Source: Colwellia demingiae
GTDB taxonomy: Bacteria; Pseudomonadota; Gammaproteobacteria; Enterobacterales; Alteromonadaceae
Direction: 5' to 3'
Assembly: GCF_007954275.1 (NCBI RefSeq)
Contig: NZ_VOLT01000019.1
Coordinates: forward strand, 1 to 37,803
Length of the DNA: 37,803 bases
The number at the start of each line of letters is the position of its first letter. The stretch's first letter is position 1. The notes below the pieces were generated by a model. That model was given only the letters and a program-made list of their open reading frames with translations. It was not told the origin of the DNA and made no database searches. This document shows, piece after piece, positions 8,042 through 16,508 of this stretch. The position numbers and the translations under genes were made by a program.

Positions 8042-10658
8042 TTTTATTCTTTAAGTATTTTGCTTGTCGCTGACTGAACTGTGCGTATTCTGCTTGCCAT
8101 TGCGACGGCTCATCCACTTTAGTTGCTTGCACCGCTGTTACCTTATATTCAGGACAGTTAGTTGCCCAATCAGAGTTGTCAGTGGTGACCACATTGGCGC
8201 CACTTAACGGATGATGAAAGGTAGTATAAACAACTCCTGGCTGAACGCGCTGGCTAATGAGTGCGCGAAGTGCGGTAGTACCTGCACGACTGGCAATGCC
8301 GACCCAATCACCATCATTGATGCCACGATCTTCAGCGTCATTAGGGTGGATTTCTAATACGTCTTCATCGTGCCAAACTTGATTGGCAGTACGTCTTGTT
8401 TGTGCGCCGACATTATATTGGCTTAAGATGCGACCTGTGGTCAATAACAACGGAAAATGCTTATTCGCTTTTTCAGGTGTAGCTACATATTCAGTAATAG
8501 CAAATTTGCCTTTTTCACCAACAAAATCTTCGGTGTGCATGATTGGTGTGCCTAGAGGAGACTTTTCATTACACGGCCATTGAATAGAGCCGAGCTGATC
8601 TAATCTTTCATAACTGACACCACTGAATGTTGGCGTTAAGCGGGCAATTTCATCCATTATCTCACTTGGGTGCTCATAATTCATTTCATAACCGAGTACT
8701 TTGGCAAGAGCTACTGTCACTTGCCAATCTTCCTTACCAGCTAAGGCTGGCATCAGTTTACGTACACGAGAAATACGTCGTTCAGCATTGGTAAAGGTAC
8801 CATTTTTTTCCATAAACGATGAACCAGGCAAAAATACATGGGCGTATTTTGCCGTCTCATTAAGGAAGATATCTTGCACAATGATGCATTTCATCGAACT
8901 TAACGCTTTTTGTACATGTTGTGTATTTGGATCCGATTGGGCAATATCTTCACCTTGACAGTACAAACCTTTAAAGTCACCGTGTATTGCTGCTTCGAAC
9001 ATATTTGGAATGCGCAAACCTGGCTCACAATCTAATGAAACGTCCCATTCTTGCTCAAATAGATTACGTGTGCTTTCATCGCTAACATGGCGATATCCTG
9101 GCAACTCATGTGGGAATGAGCCCATGTCACATGAGCCTTGTACGTTATTTTGGCCGCGTAATGGGTTAACACCAACACCTTCTCGGCCAATATTACCGGT
9201 AACCATGGCTAAGTTAGCTATGGCCATTACCGATGAACTGCCTTGAGAATGTTCAGTAACACCTAAACCATAATAAATGGCGCCGTTGCCTGCATTAGCA
9301 AACAGTCTTGCCGCTGCGCGTAATTCTGTTGCGTCGACACCCGTGATTTCCATGGTGTTTTCTGGAGAATGGCGTTGGTCTTGAATATGTTTATACCATT
9401 GCTGGAAGCTAGCATCATCACAACGACTGTGAATGAAATCAGCATCTTCCAAACCTTCATCAACAATGACATGGGCTAGGGCATTGATTAATGCCACGTT
9501 AGTCCCTGGGCGCAGTTTAAGATGATGTTGTGCTTTGGTATGCGGGCTGTCGATAAGATCAATGCTGCGCGGGTCGGCAACCACTAACTTAGCTCCTTGG
9601 CGTAAACGACGTTTAAGCAATGAACCAAATACCGGGTGAGCGTCGGTAGGATTGGCGCCAATGATAAGCACCACATCAGCTTTCATCACCGATTCAAAGG
9701 TTTGTGTTCCTGCTGATTCATTTAAGGTTGCTTTTAGGCCATAACCTGTTGGTGAATGACAAACTCGGGCACAGGTATCAACATTATTATTTTGAAAAAC
9801 AGCACGTACTAGTTTCTGTACTAAATAGGTTTCTTCATTGGTACAACGAGATGATGTTATCGCACCTATACTGTTGCGACCATGTTCTTCTTGAATATCG
9901 GTTAAGCGCTTAGCAGCAAACGCTAATGCTTCTTCCCAACTAACTTCACGCCAATCTTGTTCGATATTATCGCGGATCATCGGGCTGGTTATTCTGTCCT
10001 GATGAGTGGCATAGCCAAAAGCAAATCGGCCTTTAACGCAAGAATGTCCTTGGTTCGCTTTGCCATTTTTATCTGGCACCATTCTTAGTACTTTATCGCC
10101 TTGCATATCAGCGCGGAACGAGCAGCCCACACCACAATAAGCACAAGTAGTAATAATGCTATGATCTGGCTGGCCATTATCGATCACTGACTTTTCAGTT
10201 AGTGTAGCTGTTGGGCACGCTTGTACACAGGCACCACATGAAACACAGTCAGATTCTAGAAAATTATTATCTTGACCGGTACTTATACGCGAATCAAAAC
10301 CTCTACCTTCAACTGTTAAGGCAAAGGTACCTTGTACTTCTTCACACGCTCTGACACAACGAGAACAGGAAATACATTTAGAGTCGTCAAAGCTGAAATA
10401 AGGGTTTGATGAATCAGTTGCTCCGTCGAGATGATTTTTTCCTTCAAAACCATAACGTACTTCACGTAAACCGACGGCACCCGCCATATCTTGCAGCTCA
10501 CAATCGCCATTGGCTGGACAAGTAAGACAATCTAACGGATGGTCAGAAATGTAAAGTTCCATAACGTTGCGACGCAATTTGGCTATTTTAGGATTTTGCG
10601 TTTGTACTTTCATCCCCTCTCTTACGGGGGTGGTACAAGACGCTGGCATGCCGCGCAT
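8016..10658 (-). CDS. fdsA: NAD-dependent formate dehydrogenase alpha subunit FdsA, portion after an in-frame stop
   Basis: Molybdenum/bis-MGD catalytic subunit that oxidises formate to CO2. The gene should start at ATG 10916, but codon 83 is TAA, leaving this 880-codon remainder from ATG 10658. What remains holds the fourth cysteine of the 2Fe-2S site (PASC), the His-Cys3 4Fe-4S motif HPLDCLTCPANGDC, two ferredoxin clusters (CISCSRCVRAC, CVSCGACVQAC), the MGD-domain cluster CAYCGVGC and the active-site cysteine in ARVCHSPTGYG (residue 300 here, 386 if counted from 10916). Cys replaces selenocysteine, as in Fds-type enzymes. Restart at 10658 would have no properly spaced ribosome site and would lack three 2Fe-2S ligands. 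It is either a recently inactivated gene, a sequence error, or a truncated enzyme. Identity is certain; activity is doubtful. Confidence 0.9.
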   Translation of the reverse strand: MRGMPASCTTPVREGMKVQTQNPKIAKLRRNVMELYISDHPLDCLTCPANGDCELQDMAGAVGLREVRYGFEGKNHLDGATDSSNPYFSFDDSKCISCSRCVRACEEVQGTFALTVEGRGFDSRISTGQDNNFLESDCVSCGACVQACPTATLTEKSVIDNGQPDHSIITTCAYCGVGCSFRADMQGDKVLRMVPDKNGKANQGHSCVKGRFAFGYATHQDRITSPMIRDNIEQDWREVSWEEALAFAAKRLTDIQEEHGRNSIGAITSSRCTNEETYLVQKLVRAVFQNNNVDTCARVCHSPTGYGLKATLNESAGTQTFESVMKADVVLIIGANPTDAHPVFGSLLKRRLRQGAKLVVADPRSIDLIDSPHTKAQHHLKLRPGTNVALINALAHVIVDEGLEDADFIHSRCDDASFQQWYKHIQDQRHSPENTMEITGVDATELRAAARLFANAGNGAIYYGLGVTEHSQGSSSVMAIANLAMVTGNIGREGVGVNPLRGQNNVQGSCDMGSFPHELPGYRHVSDESTRNLFEQEWDVSLDCEPGLRIPNMFEAAIHGDFKGLYCQGEDIAQSDPNTQHVQKALSSMKCIIVQDIFLNETAKYAHVFLPGSSFMEKNGTFTNAERRISRVRKLMPALAGKEDWQVTVALAKVLGYEMNYEHPSEIMDEIARLTPTFSGVSYERLDQLGSIQWPCNEKSPLGTPIMHTEDFVGEKGKFAITEYVATPEKANKHFPLLLTTGRILSQYNVGAQTRRTANQVWHDEDVLEIHPNDAEDRGINDGDWVGIASRAGTTALRALISQRVQPGVVYTTFHHPLSGANVVTTDNSDWATNCPEYKVTAVQATKVDEPSQWQAEYAQFSQRQAKYLKNKNGGEIVKT

Positions 10659-10667
10659 GCCTTCAAT

Positions 10668-10916
10668 TTATACCGCACACAAACGACATGAACCAAAGGC
10701 TTCTAAATTATCACTGGCACATAATTTGGGAATATTAATATCGGCAATAGCGGCGGCTCGTAATACCGAGGTTCCCTCAGGTACGACAATATTAACGCCA
10801 TCAATTTGTACGCTAACCTGTACGGTAGATTTAGAGGGCGGTGTGCCTAAGTCTTTACTAAGATCAGCTGATTGATTGACAGCAGGCTCTGTTTTGGGAT
10901 CATAATAAGTTATCAT
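10668..10916 (-). pseudogene. fdsA: 5' fragment of fdsA ending in premature TAA
   Basis: ATG 10916 follows the fdsB stop by one base (TAAAATG), with AAAGG upstream. It opens a frame of 82 codons containing the start of the NuoG-like 2Fe-2S domain: Cys66, Cys77 and Cys80 in LCASDN and GSCRLC. TAA at 10670-10668 ends it, and the same frame continues with IEGMRGMPASC and the rest of FdsA. Homologues read CRLC-x-V-x-IEG across this point. A single C-to-T change (CAA to TAA) would explain the break. Confidence 0.88.
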
Positions 10917-10917
10917 T

Positions 10918-12531
10918 TTATTGAGCCTTTTGTGTTGACGGTTGTGGCAAAAAATCATCAGGAAAATATTTAAGTGCACTGCGCACTGGGAATGGGGTCA
11001 TGCCACCCATAGCACACAAAGAACCGAATTCCATGGTGTCACATAAATCATGTAATAACTCTACGCTGTCTTGTCGTCCTTGTTCGTCACTTTCGTTATT
11101 GAGAATTTTATCAATAACTTCAACGCCACGTACTGCGCCAATACGACATGGGGTACATTTACCACAAGATTCTACTTCACAAAATTCCATGGCAAAACGA
11201 GCCTGTGCAGCCATATCGACGGTGTCATCAAAGACAACAATACCGCCGTGGCCTAATACGGCACCAATGCTGGCAAACTCTTCATAATCAAGCGCGGTAT
11301 CCCATTGCTCTGCTGGCAAATAAGCACCTAACGGCCCACCGACTTGCACACTGCGCATGGCTCGCTTACTTTTACAGCCATTACCATATTGCTGCAGTAA
11401 TTCATTTAACGATATACCAAAAGCTAATTCAACTAAGCCACCTTGAGCAATGTTGCCCGCTAATTGAATGGGTAAGGTGCCACGAGAGCGGCCCATGCCG
11501 AAATCACGATAACTGTCACCGCCATGGCTTAAAATATAAGGTACAGAAGCGAGTGATATTACGTTATTTACCACGGTTGGTTGACCAAATAAGCCTTCAA
11601 TAGCGGGTAGTGGTGGTTTAGCGCGAACTAAGCCACGTTTGCCTTCAAGGCTTTCTAATAATGATGTTTCCTCACCACAAATATAAGCACCAGCGCCCAA
11701 ACGCACTTCTAAATGAAAGTTGTGTTCAGTGCCACAAATATTATCACCTAGATAGCCGGCTGTTTTTGCATTGCTAATCGCTTTATTTAATATGTCGTGA
11801 GCTTGTGGGTATTCACTGCGTAAATAGATATAACCTTGGTCTGCTCCTACGCTAAGGCCAGCGATAATCATGCCTTCAACCAGCACTAACGGATCGCCTT
11901 CCATTAACATACGATCGGCAAAAGTACCTGAATCACCTTCATCAGCATTACAGACTATATATTTCTGTTGCTCTGGTTCATTCAATACGGTTTGCCACTT
12001 TATGCCTGTAGGAAATGCAGCACCGCCACGGCCTCTTAGGCCTGACTCTTTAACCTCATCAACTATCTGTTGTGCGGTTTTTGCGAAGGCATTGGTTAAG
12101 CCGACAAATCCGCCATGACTAATATAATCATCAACATCGATTGGATCGATAATGCCAACTCGGGCAAACGTTAACCGTTGTTGAGATTTAAACCAGGGCA
12201 ATTCTTCGGTTAAACCGAGGCATAAAGGGTGTTCAATAACATCATCAAAACAGTGTAGGTTAATGATGTCGTTTACATCTTCTGCTTTTACCGGACCATA
12301 AGCGACACGACCCTTAGGTGTATTAATTTCTAATAAAGGTTCTAACCAGAACATGCCGCGAGAGCCATTTCTTACTAATGTTGCAGCTAGTTCTGGTTGC
12401 GAGTTAAGTATACTCTCAACCTGTTTTGCTACTTTATCACTACCGCGGGAGCGGGCGGTAGTATCTAAAGAAACGAAAATTTTTCGTGACGCTACTGGTA
12501 TTGAGCTGTCATCGGAAGGTGAGTGATTCAT
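10918..12531 (-). CDS. fdsB: NAD-dependent formate dehydrogenase beta subunit FdsB
   Basis: NuoF-like flavoprotein of the cytoplasmic formate dehydrogenase. It passes electrons from the FdsA clusters through a 4Fe-4S centre and FMN to NAD. The 537 residues comprise a degenerate thioredoxin-like N-terminal domain (about 1-110), the FMN/NAD region with GLRGRGGAAFPTG (about 165-177) and CNADEGDSGTF, the AYICGEETSLLESLEG segment, and the C-terminal 4Fe-4S ligands ESCGKCTPCR with a further Cys in LHDLCDTMEFGSLC. Its start overlaps fdsG by 4 bp (ATGA), and fdsA begins directly after its stop, so the operon is translationally coupled. The fused N-terminal domain separates FdsB from respiratory NuoF. 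Confidence 0.94.
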   Translation of the reverse strand: MNHSPSDDSSIPVASRKIFVSLDTTARSRGSDKVAKQVESILNSQPELAATLVRNGSRGMFWLEPLLEINTPKGRVAYGPVKAEDVNDIINLHCFDDVIEHPLCLGLTEELPWFKSQQRLTFARVGIIDPIDVDDYISHGGFVGLTNAFAKTAQQIVDEVKESGLRGRGGAAFPTGIKWQTVLNEPEQQKYIVCNADEGDSGTFADRMLMEGDPLVLVEGMIIAGLSVGADQGYIYLRSEYPQAHDILNKAISNAKTAGYLGDNICGTEHNFHLEVRLGAGAYICGEETSLLESLEGKRGLVRAKPPLPAIEGLFGQPTVVNNVISLASVPYILSHGGDSYRDFGMGRSRGTLPIQLAGNIAQGGLVELAFGISLNELLQQYGNGCKSKRAMRSVQVGGPLGAYLPAEQWDTALDYEEFASIGAVLGHGGIVVFDDTVDMAAQARFAMEFCEVESCGKCTPCRIGAVRGVEVIDKILNNESDEQGRQDSVELLHDLCDTMEFGSLCAMGGMTPFPVRSALKYFPDDFLPQPSTQKAQ

Positions 12532-13019
12532 TTTAACTCCAACGAATAAGTATTTAACGATTCAATAATTTGTTCAAATTTTTGTAGATCTAATTCACCA
12601 TGAATGTCATCACCAATGCGAATCGCTGGTGAGCACGCACAATTACCCAAACAATAAACGGGTTCTAAAGTATATTGTCTATCTTTGCTGGTTTGATGAT
12701 AATCAATTGACAAATTTTGTTTGATATTTTCCTCTAACGCGCGAGAACCCATGGCTTGGCATGATTCTCCTCGACAGATTTCAATAACATGAGCACCTGG
12801 TTCTTCAGTGCGAAAATGATGGTAAAAGCTAATCACGCCATGAACTTCGGCTTTAGAGACATTTAAAGCCTTGGCGATTAAAGGTAGTGCATTGGACGGA
12901 ATAAAAGACAAGTCATTCTGAATGGCATGTAATATTGGTAACATCGCTCCGGGCAACGTTTGGTGTTGCTCGATAATAGTCGCGATCTGTTGAAGGCCTT
13001 GCTCGTTGGTAGCAGTCAT
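12528..13019 (-). CDS. fdsG: NAD-dependent formate dehydrogenase gamma subunit FdsG
   Basis: NuoE-like thioredoxin-fold subunit carrying one 2Fe-2S cluster near the FMN of FdsB. The 163 residues include the helical N-terminus with LPILHAIQNDLSFIP, then GVISFYHHFRT, the first cysteine pair in CRGESCQAMG (86 and 91) and the second pair in YCLGNCACSPA (127 and 131). It is the first gene of the fds operon, with GAGGAT just upstream of the ATG. The operon is divergent from gbdR, and the shared spacer carries candidate GbdR and FNR sites. This links formate oxidation to betaine demethylation, whose C1 units can end as formate. Confidence 0.94.
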   Translation of the reverse strand: MTATNEQGLQQIATIIEQHQTLPGAMLPILHAIQNDLSFIPSNALPLIAKALNVSKAEVHGVISFYHHFRTEEPGAHVIEICRGESCQAMGSRALEENIKQNLSIDYHQTSKDRQYTLEPVYCLGNCACSPAIRIGDDIHGELDLQKFEQIIESLNTYSLELK

Positions 13020-13186
13020 AATAATCCTCTGGACTTTTTTACATTAATACCATTATACAAATAAGTGATTACAATAAATATAGTCGATTAAGACATCTTC
13101 ATAGCTAATAAAGACATTCGTTACCTCTAACATCATTGAAAAATTAATTAAGTAATTAACGATAAATCAAACATTTACTAAGCGGT

Positions 13187-13220
13187 GTCGTTAACAGGCA
13201 TGAATAGCGTCGTAATTAGG
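13187..13220 (+). promoter_or_regulatory. Candidate GbdR operator between fdsG and gbdR
   Basis: GTCGTTAACAGG (13187) and GTCGTAATTAGG (13209) are direct repeats 22 bp apart. They match the half-site seen at gbcA and the BCCT gene. The site could serve both autoregulation of gbdR and control of the fds operon. Inference. Confidence 0.5.
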
Positions 13221-13325
13221 ATGATTTTAAAGTACTGTAAATCTATTGTATGCAGAGATTTAACTTTGAACTTTTAACTTTTATTGATTCAAATCATGCA
13301 TTGTTATTAATTAAAATCTGGCTTT

Positions 13326-13339
13326 TTGATCTACATCAA
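13326..13339. promoter_or_regulatory. FNR-type box upstream of gbdR
   Basis: TTGATCTACATCAA fits TTGAT-N4-ATCAA exactly. A second, imperfect copy (TTGATTCAAATCAT) lies at 13284-13297. Confidence 0.6.
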
Positions 13340-13481
13340 TTCCTAGATGGTAATTTTTAACTGGCTAGATTCAAAAGAGAGAAGAGTAAAGTTATTAGGG
13401 GAATCGACACGCTGGTTTTTAATAAAAACTGCAATAATAATAATAATAAGAACTGCAATCAGAACAATAGGAATGAATCAC

Positions 13482-14543
13482 ATGCCATTAACACCATCAA
13501 ATAGCAGTCAGAGACAGATAAAATGTAAACACGTTGGTTTTTTATTACAACCTAATTTTACCATGTTAGCCCTATCATCGGCTATTGAGCCTATGCGAAT
13601 GGCCAATCAATTGTCTGGAGAAACCTTATATCGTTGGACTATTCTTAGTGAAGATGGCCGTGTTGTTACTGCCAGTGATGGGCTGAAGGTTGAGGTTGAT
13701 TCTTGTATCAATAATTATGTTGAATTTGATACGGTATTGGTTTGTGGTGGTGTTGATATAAAAGGCACTGTAACGCGAAAAGTACTTAGCTGGTTAACCC
13801 ATTTATCTCGATGTAATATAGTGCTCGGTGGTATTTGTACGGGCAGTTATTTATTAGCAAAAGCCGGTTTGTTAGACGGCTATCAGAGCACCATTCATTG
13901 GGAGTTATTAGCGAGCTGTCAAGAAGAGTTCCCCTTAGTCAAAAGCTCCAATCAACTGTTTATCCTTGACCGCGATCGCATGACTTGTTCAGGCGGTACT
14001 GCCCCAATTGACATGATGCTACAAGTCATTTCTAAAGAATATGGTAAAGCATTAACAACGGCTATTTCAGACATGTTTTCTCATGAAAATATTCGTGATG
14101 AAAACGATCAGCAACGCATACCACTGCAACATATTGTTGGTGCAACTCAGTCAAAACTGCAAGATGTAGTCGCGTTGATGGAAGCAAATATTGAAGAAAT
14201 ATTATGCCTCGATGAATTAGCTAACTATGTTGATTTATCTCGACGCCAGTTAGAGCGACTGTTTCAAAAATATTTAGACTGTTCGCCGCATCGTTATTAT
14301 TTACAGCTACGATTGGGAAAAGCTCGTCAGCTATTAAAGCAAACCAATATGTCTATTATTGAAATAGCGATAGCCTGTGGTTTTGTCTCTACACCTCATT
14401 TTAGTAAATGTTATCGTAATTCGTTTAGCATCCCGCCACGAGATGAACGCAACGTTTTAGCTAAAAACAAGCAATTTGCTGCCAGTAAAGAGTCCAGTTT
14501 GGGGTCGATTAAGGTTCAGCATCAGCATCAGCAACATCATTAA
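13482..14543 (+). CDS. gbdR: AraC-family regulator of glycine betaine catabolism, GbdR-like
   Basis: Transcription factor with an N-terminal DJ-1/PfpI-type (glutamine amidotransferase-like) sensing domain and a C-terminal AraC helix-turn-helix pair. In Pseudomonas, GbdR senses betaine or dimethylglycine and activates gbcAB, dgcAB, sox and related genes. The sequence shows HVGFLLQPNFTMLALSSAIEPMR at the start, GGICTGSYLLAKAGLLDG in the sensor domain, and LDELANYVDLSRRQLERLF plus IIEIAIACGFVSTPHFSKCYR in the DNA-binding domain. ATG 13482 is preferred because AGGA lies 9 nt upstream. The frame stays open back to 13347, but that part is low-complexity. Product is 353 residues with a His/Gln-rich tail. 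Setting inside the gbc/dgc cluster makes GbdR the best call. Confidence 0.9.
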   Translation: MPLTPSNSSQRQIKCKHVGFLLQPNFTMLALSSAIEPMRMANQLSGETLYRWTILSEDGRVVTASDGLKVEVDSCINNYVEFDTVLVCGGVDIKGTVTRKVLSWLTHLSRCNIVLGGICTGSYLLAKAGLLDGYQSTIHWELLASCQEEFPLVKSSNQLFILDRDRMTCSGGTAPIDMMLQVISKEYGKALTTAISDMFSHENIRDENDQQRIPLQHIVGATQSKLQDVVALMEANIEEILCLDELANYVDLSRRQLERLFQKYLDCSPHRYYLQLRLGKARQLLKQTNMSIIEIAIACGFVSTPHFSKCYRNSFSIPPRDERNVLAKNKQFAASKESSLGSIKVQHQHQQHH

Positions 14544-14562
14544 CTGACAAACCACAACAGAC

Positions 14563-14591
14563 TACCGCTTACTCCTTAGGGTTAAGCGGTA
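14563..14591 (+). terminator. Hairpin after gbdR
   Basis: TACCGCTTA pairs perfectly with TAAGCGGTA across an 11-nt loop, 20 bp after the gbdR stop. There is no strong T run, so it may be a weak terminator or a processing/stability stem between gbdR and the next gene. Confidence 0.5.
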
Positions 14592-14615
14592 CACCTATCT
14601 TATAGAATTGCCGAT

Positions 14616-15371
14616 ATGAAATTATCCTCTTTGTTAAATTCTGAAAACTCAGAAAAAAATCATCTTCAAATTCAACAGAGTGGCCAACGTCGTATTGATC
14701 GTATGGCGCAATCAGGTGTAGGTAAATCTTCACTATGGGGTCTCGCCGAAGTTGGCTGGACGGCTGGCCCGGTAACCTTTTTAGCTGCCCAAGGTGGATA
14801 TTACCTAGGGTTTGGTACTTGGTTGCCCAACGAAAACTTAATATTTTTTGTTGGTTACACCGTATTAATGGGACTGATTGCCGTCTTGGTAAAGTTCATT
14901 TATAAAGCGACAAAAGGTCAAGTACTTGAAGATGCCAAGGAGCAGTTGTTGCTGGTTATTGGCAGTATGCCTGATTTCATTCTATCGGTCAGAGATCTCA
15001 CTCTAAGTCGTATGGAGCCTGAGTCTAGGCGTTATGAATCGGCACGTATACTGTTGCAAAAATCAGATCTTGGCCCGCAATGGTTAACGCTTGCGGTAAA
15101 TAGCATCATTGATTCACCTGTAATTGCGCAGGCCGTGGCTAATATTGAAATTTATTGGCGCGCGGGTATGTATAGTCGCATCCACGATATTAACCAAGAA
15201 CTTTCTACTGAAGTGTTGGCCGCTCTGGCAAGTTTAGAGCCAGATCGCCCACGATTGGCTCGGTTGTTAGAGCAACGTCTCCAAGGTAAAAAAAATACCC
15301 TGCGTAGCGGTGTAGAGCGAGAACCCTTTTTCATTGAGCGTATATTTTCGGCCATTGAGGAAGATGACTAA
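14616..15371 (+). CDS. Unrecognised membrane protein next to gbdR
   Basis: I do not recognise this 251-residue protein. It has a polar N-terminus with a Q/R-rich stretch, then two hydrophobic segments at about 52-68 and 74-96 (the second being FFVGYTVLMGLIAVLVKF), and a long soluble helical C-terminal part ending in acidic residues. It starts 72 bp after gbdR beyond a hairpin, with no clear ribosome site. Its TAA is followed two codons later, in the same reading frame, by the ATG of the next gene. The pair may be two coupled genes or one gene of about 630 codons split by a stop. The setting suggests a role in the betaine regulon; no function is claimed. Confidence 0.75.
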   Translation: MKLSSLLNSENSEKNHLQIQQSGQRRIDRMAQSGVGKSSLWGLAEVGWTAGPVTFLAAQGGYYLGFGTWLPNENLIFFVGYTVLMGLIAVLVKFIYKATKGQVLEDAKEQLLLVIGSMPDFILSVRDLTLSRMEPESRRYESARILLQKSDLGPQWLTLAVNSIIDSPVIAQAVANIEIYWRAGMYSRIHDINQELSTEVLAALASLEPDRPRLARLLEQRLQGKKNTLRSGVEREPFFIERIFSAIEEDD

Positions 15372-15377
15372 GACATC

Positions 15378-16508
15378 ATGGGCTTAAGCGATGTTGAAGA
15401 AGTATTAACCTTAGCCTTTGAACTTTTGTCTGGGCGACGAATTCCAATGTTGGTAGTTAGCTGTGTTGGCTCATCACAATTGACCATTGCCACCGAAAAA
15501 CTGGAAAAAGAGCGATCCAAATATCGCATTGCTAGAGCCCGTGGTTACAGTCAGCTATTGGCTTTGGCTAACTTTTTAAGTGACAGCAATTTACTTGATT
15601 ACTCAACCGTGGCTGAACGTTTGCCAAGCAGTGACTTATTACAAATTTGTCTCGAAACATTAGATCGGCTTTGCCAGAATATTTGCAGTGATATTGAGCG
15701 CGTACAAAAGCGTGAAAACGTCGATATGCGTGCATTAAAGCTTGATCATAGTATATTGATTAAGGCTATGGAACTTTATCAGCAAGCCTATCGAAGCAGT
15801 GCTATGGTGATCAGTGAACATGCTGATTTCTTAAAAGATATTAATAGCTGGCAGCGCATTAATCTAAAATATGCGGATGCTAATACTAAGGTGTCGGTTA
15901 CCGGTAAGCAGGGCTTAAATATTATCGAGCGGCAAATACAGTTAACGGATGCTGATAAAATTACGGTCGTGAAAAAAATAGCCCATCACTTTAATAGTCA
16001 AAGCATATTGTCAAAGGGATTAAGAAACCGCACGCAACAAAGCAATTGGCATGTAAGTAATCAACATGTTCGGGCTGCGAAACAATTGGCAATAGACTTG
16101 GCATTGGCCCTAAATCCCTGTGTTTTTATTAGTTTACCTGAGGTGCAGCGCGCCATATATTCCTCTAATGCGGTCGATTTAGGTAGCTTCGAACCTGGTT
16201 TGAGTACCACCACCAAAGTTGGCTGGGGCGAGTCGGTAGCCAAAGAAGTGCAAAAAGATATGGTTAAGGCATCTGAGCAGATGGCACAAGCGATACATCG
16301 TTACTATGGTATTTGTTTAGGGGAGAAAGAACTCGACTTTATGCATCAAACCTATGGTATGAATAAACAACATGTTATTGATTACTACAACGAAAATGAA
16401 CAAGGCGAACAATCGAGTAATGTTTTTGAACCTCGTTCGCCATTGATGATCCCCGAGGTTAAATTTTTGTGGCGTAAAACGTTAGCATTGTATCGAGAGC
16501 ATTTATAA
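15378..16508 (+). CDS. Unrecognised soluble helical protein, same frame as preceding gene
   Basis: A 376-residue protein I do not recognise, with no signal peptide. It is predicted to be mostly alpha-helical, with charged stretches such as EKLEKERSKYRIARARGY (about 38-55) suggesting coiled coil. A moderately hydrophobic start (RRIPMLVVSCVGSS) might continue a fold begun in the upstream protein. The ATG lies 6 nt after the upstream stop, in frame, and no good SD sequence precedes it, so translation would depend on coupling. The conserved-looking C-terminal half includes NPCVFISLPEVQRAIYSSNA and HRYYGICLGEKELDFM. No terminator with a T run follows. Next gene is 400 bp away. Confidence 0.75.
   Translation: MGLSDVEEVLTLAFELLSGRRIPMLVVSCVGSSQLTIATEKLEKERSKYRIARARGYSQLLALANFLSDSNLLDYSTVAERLPSSDLLQICLETLDRLCQNICSDIERVQKRENVDMRALKLDHSILIKAMELYQQAYRSSAMVISEHADFLKDINSWQRINLKYADANTKVSVTGKQGLNIIERQIQLTDADKITVVKKIAHHFNSQSILSKGLRNRTQQSNWHVSNQHVRAAKQLAIDLALALNPCVFISLPEVQRAIYSSNAVDLGSFEPGLSTTTKVGWGESVAKEVQKDMVKASEQMAQAIHRYYGICLGEKELDFMHQTYGMNKQHVIDYYNENEQGEQSSNVFEPRSPLMIPEVKFLWRKTLALYREHL

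Larger units (their letters stand above)
13020..13481. promoter_or_regulatory. Divergent fdsG/gbdR control region
   Basis: A 460-bp spacer with GTCG half-sites 22 bp apart (13187-13220), a near-FNR box (13284-13297, one mismatch) and a perfect FNR-type box (13326-13339). An open frame from 13347 leads into gbdR but reads as a lysine/isoleucine-rich extension containing an (AAT)n run, so it is treated as untranslated leader. Confidence 0.6.

Noticed and set aside
10668..10670. TAA in fdsA as a recoded codon or selenocysteine site
   Set aside because: Selenocysteine uses TGA, the position is not the catalytic residue, and TAA is used as an ordinary stop by many genes in the window.
11148..11603. 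151-codon plus-strand frame inside fdsB
   Set aside because: Antisense to conserved FdsB sequence and Cys/His-rich by composition of the opposite strand only.
13347..13481. N-terminal extension of gbdR from ATG 13347
   Set aside because: The added residues are low-complexity, include an (AAT)n run, have no clear ribosome site and are unlike known GbdR proteins. AGGA is spaced correctly for ATG 13482.
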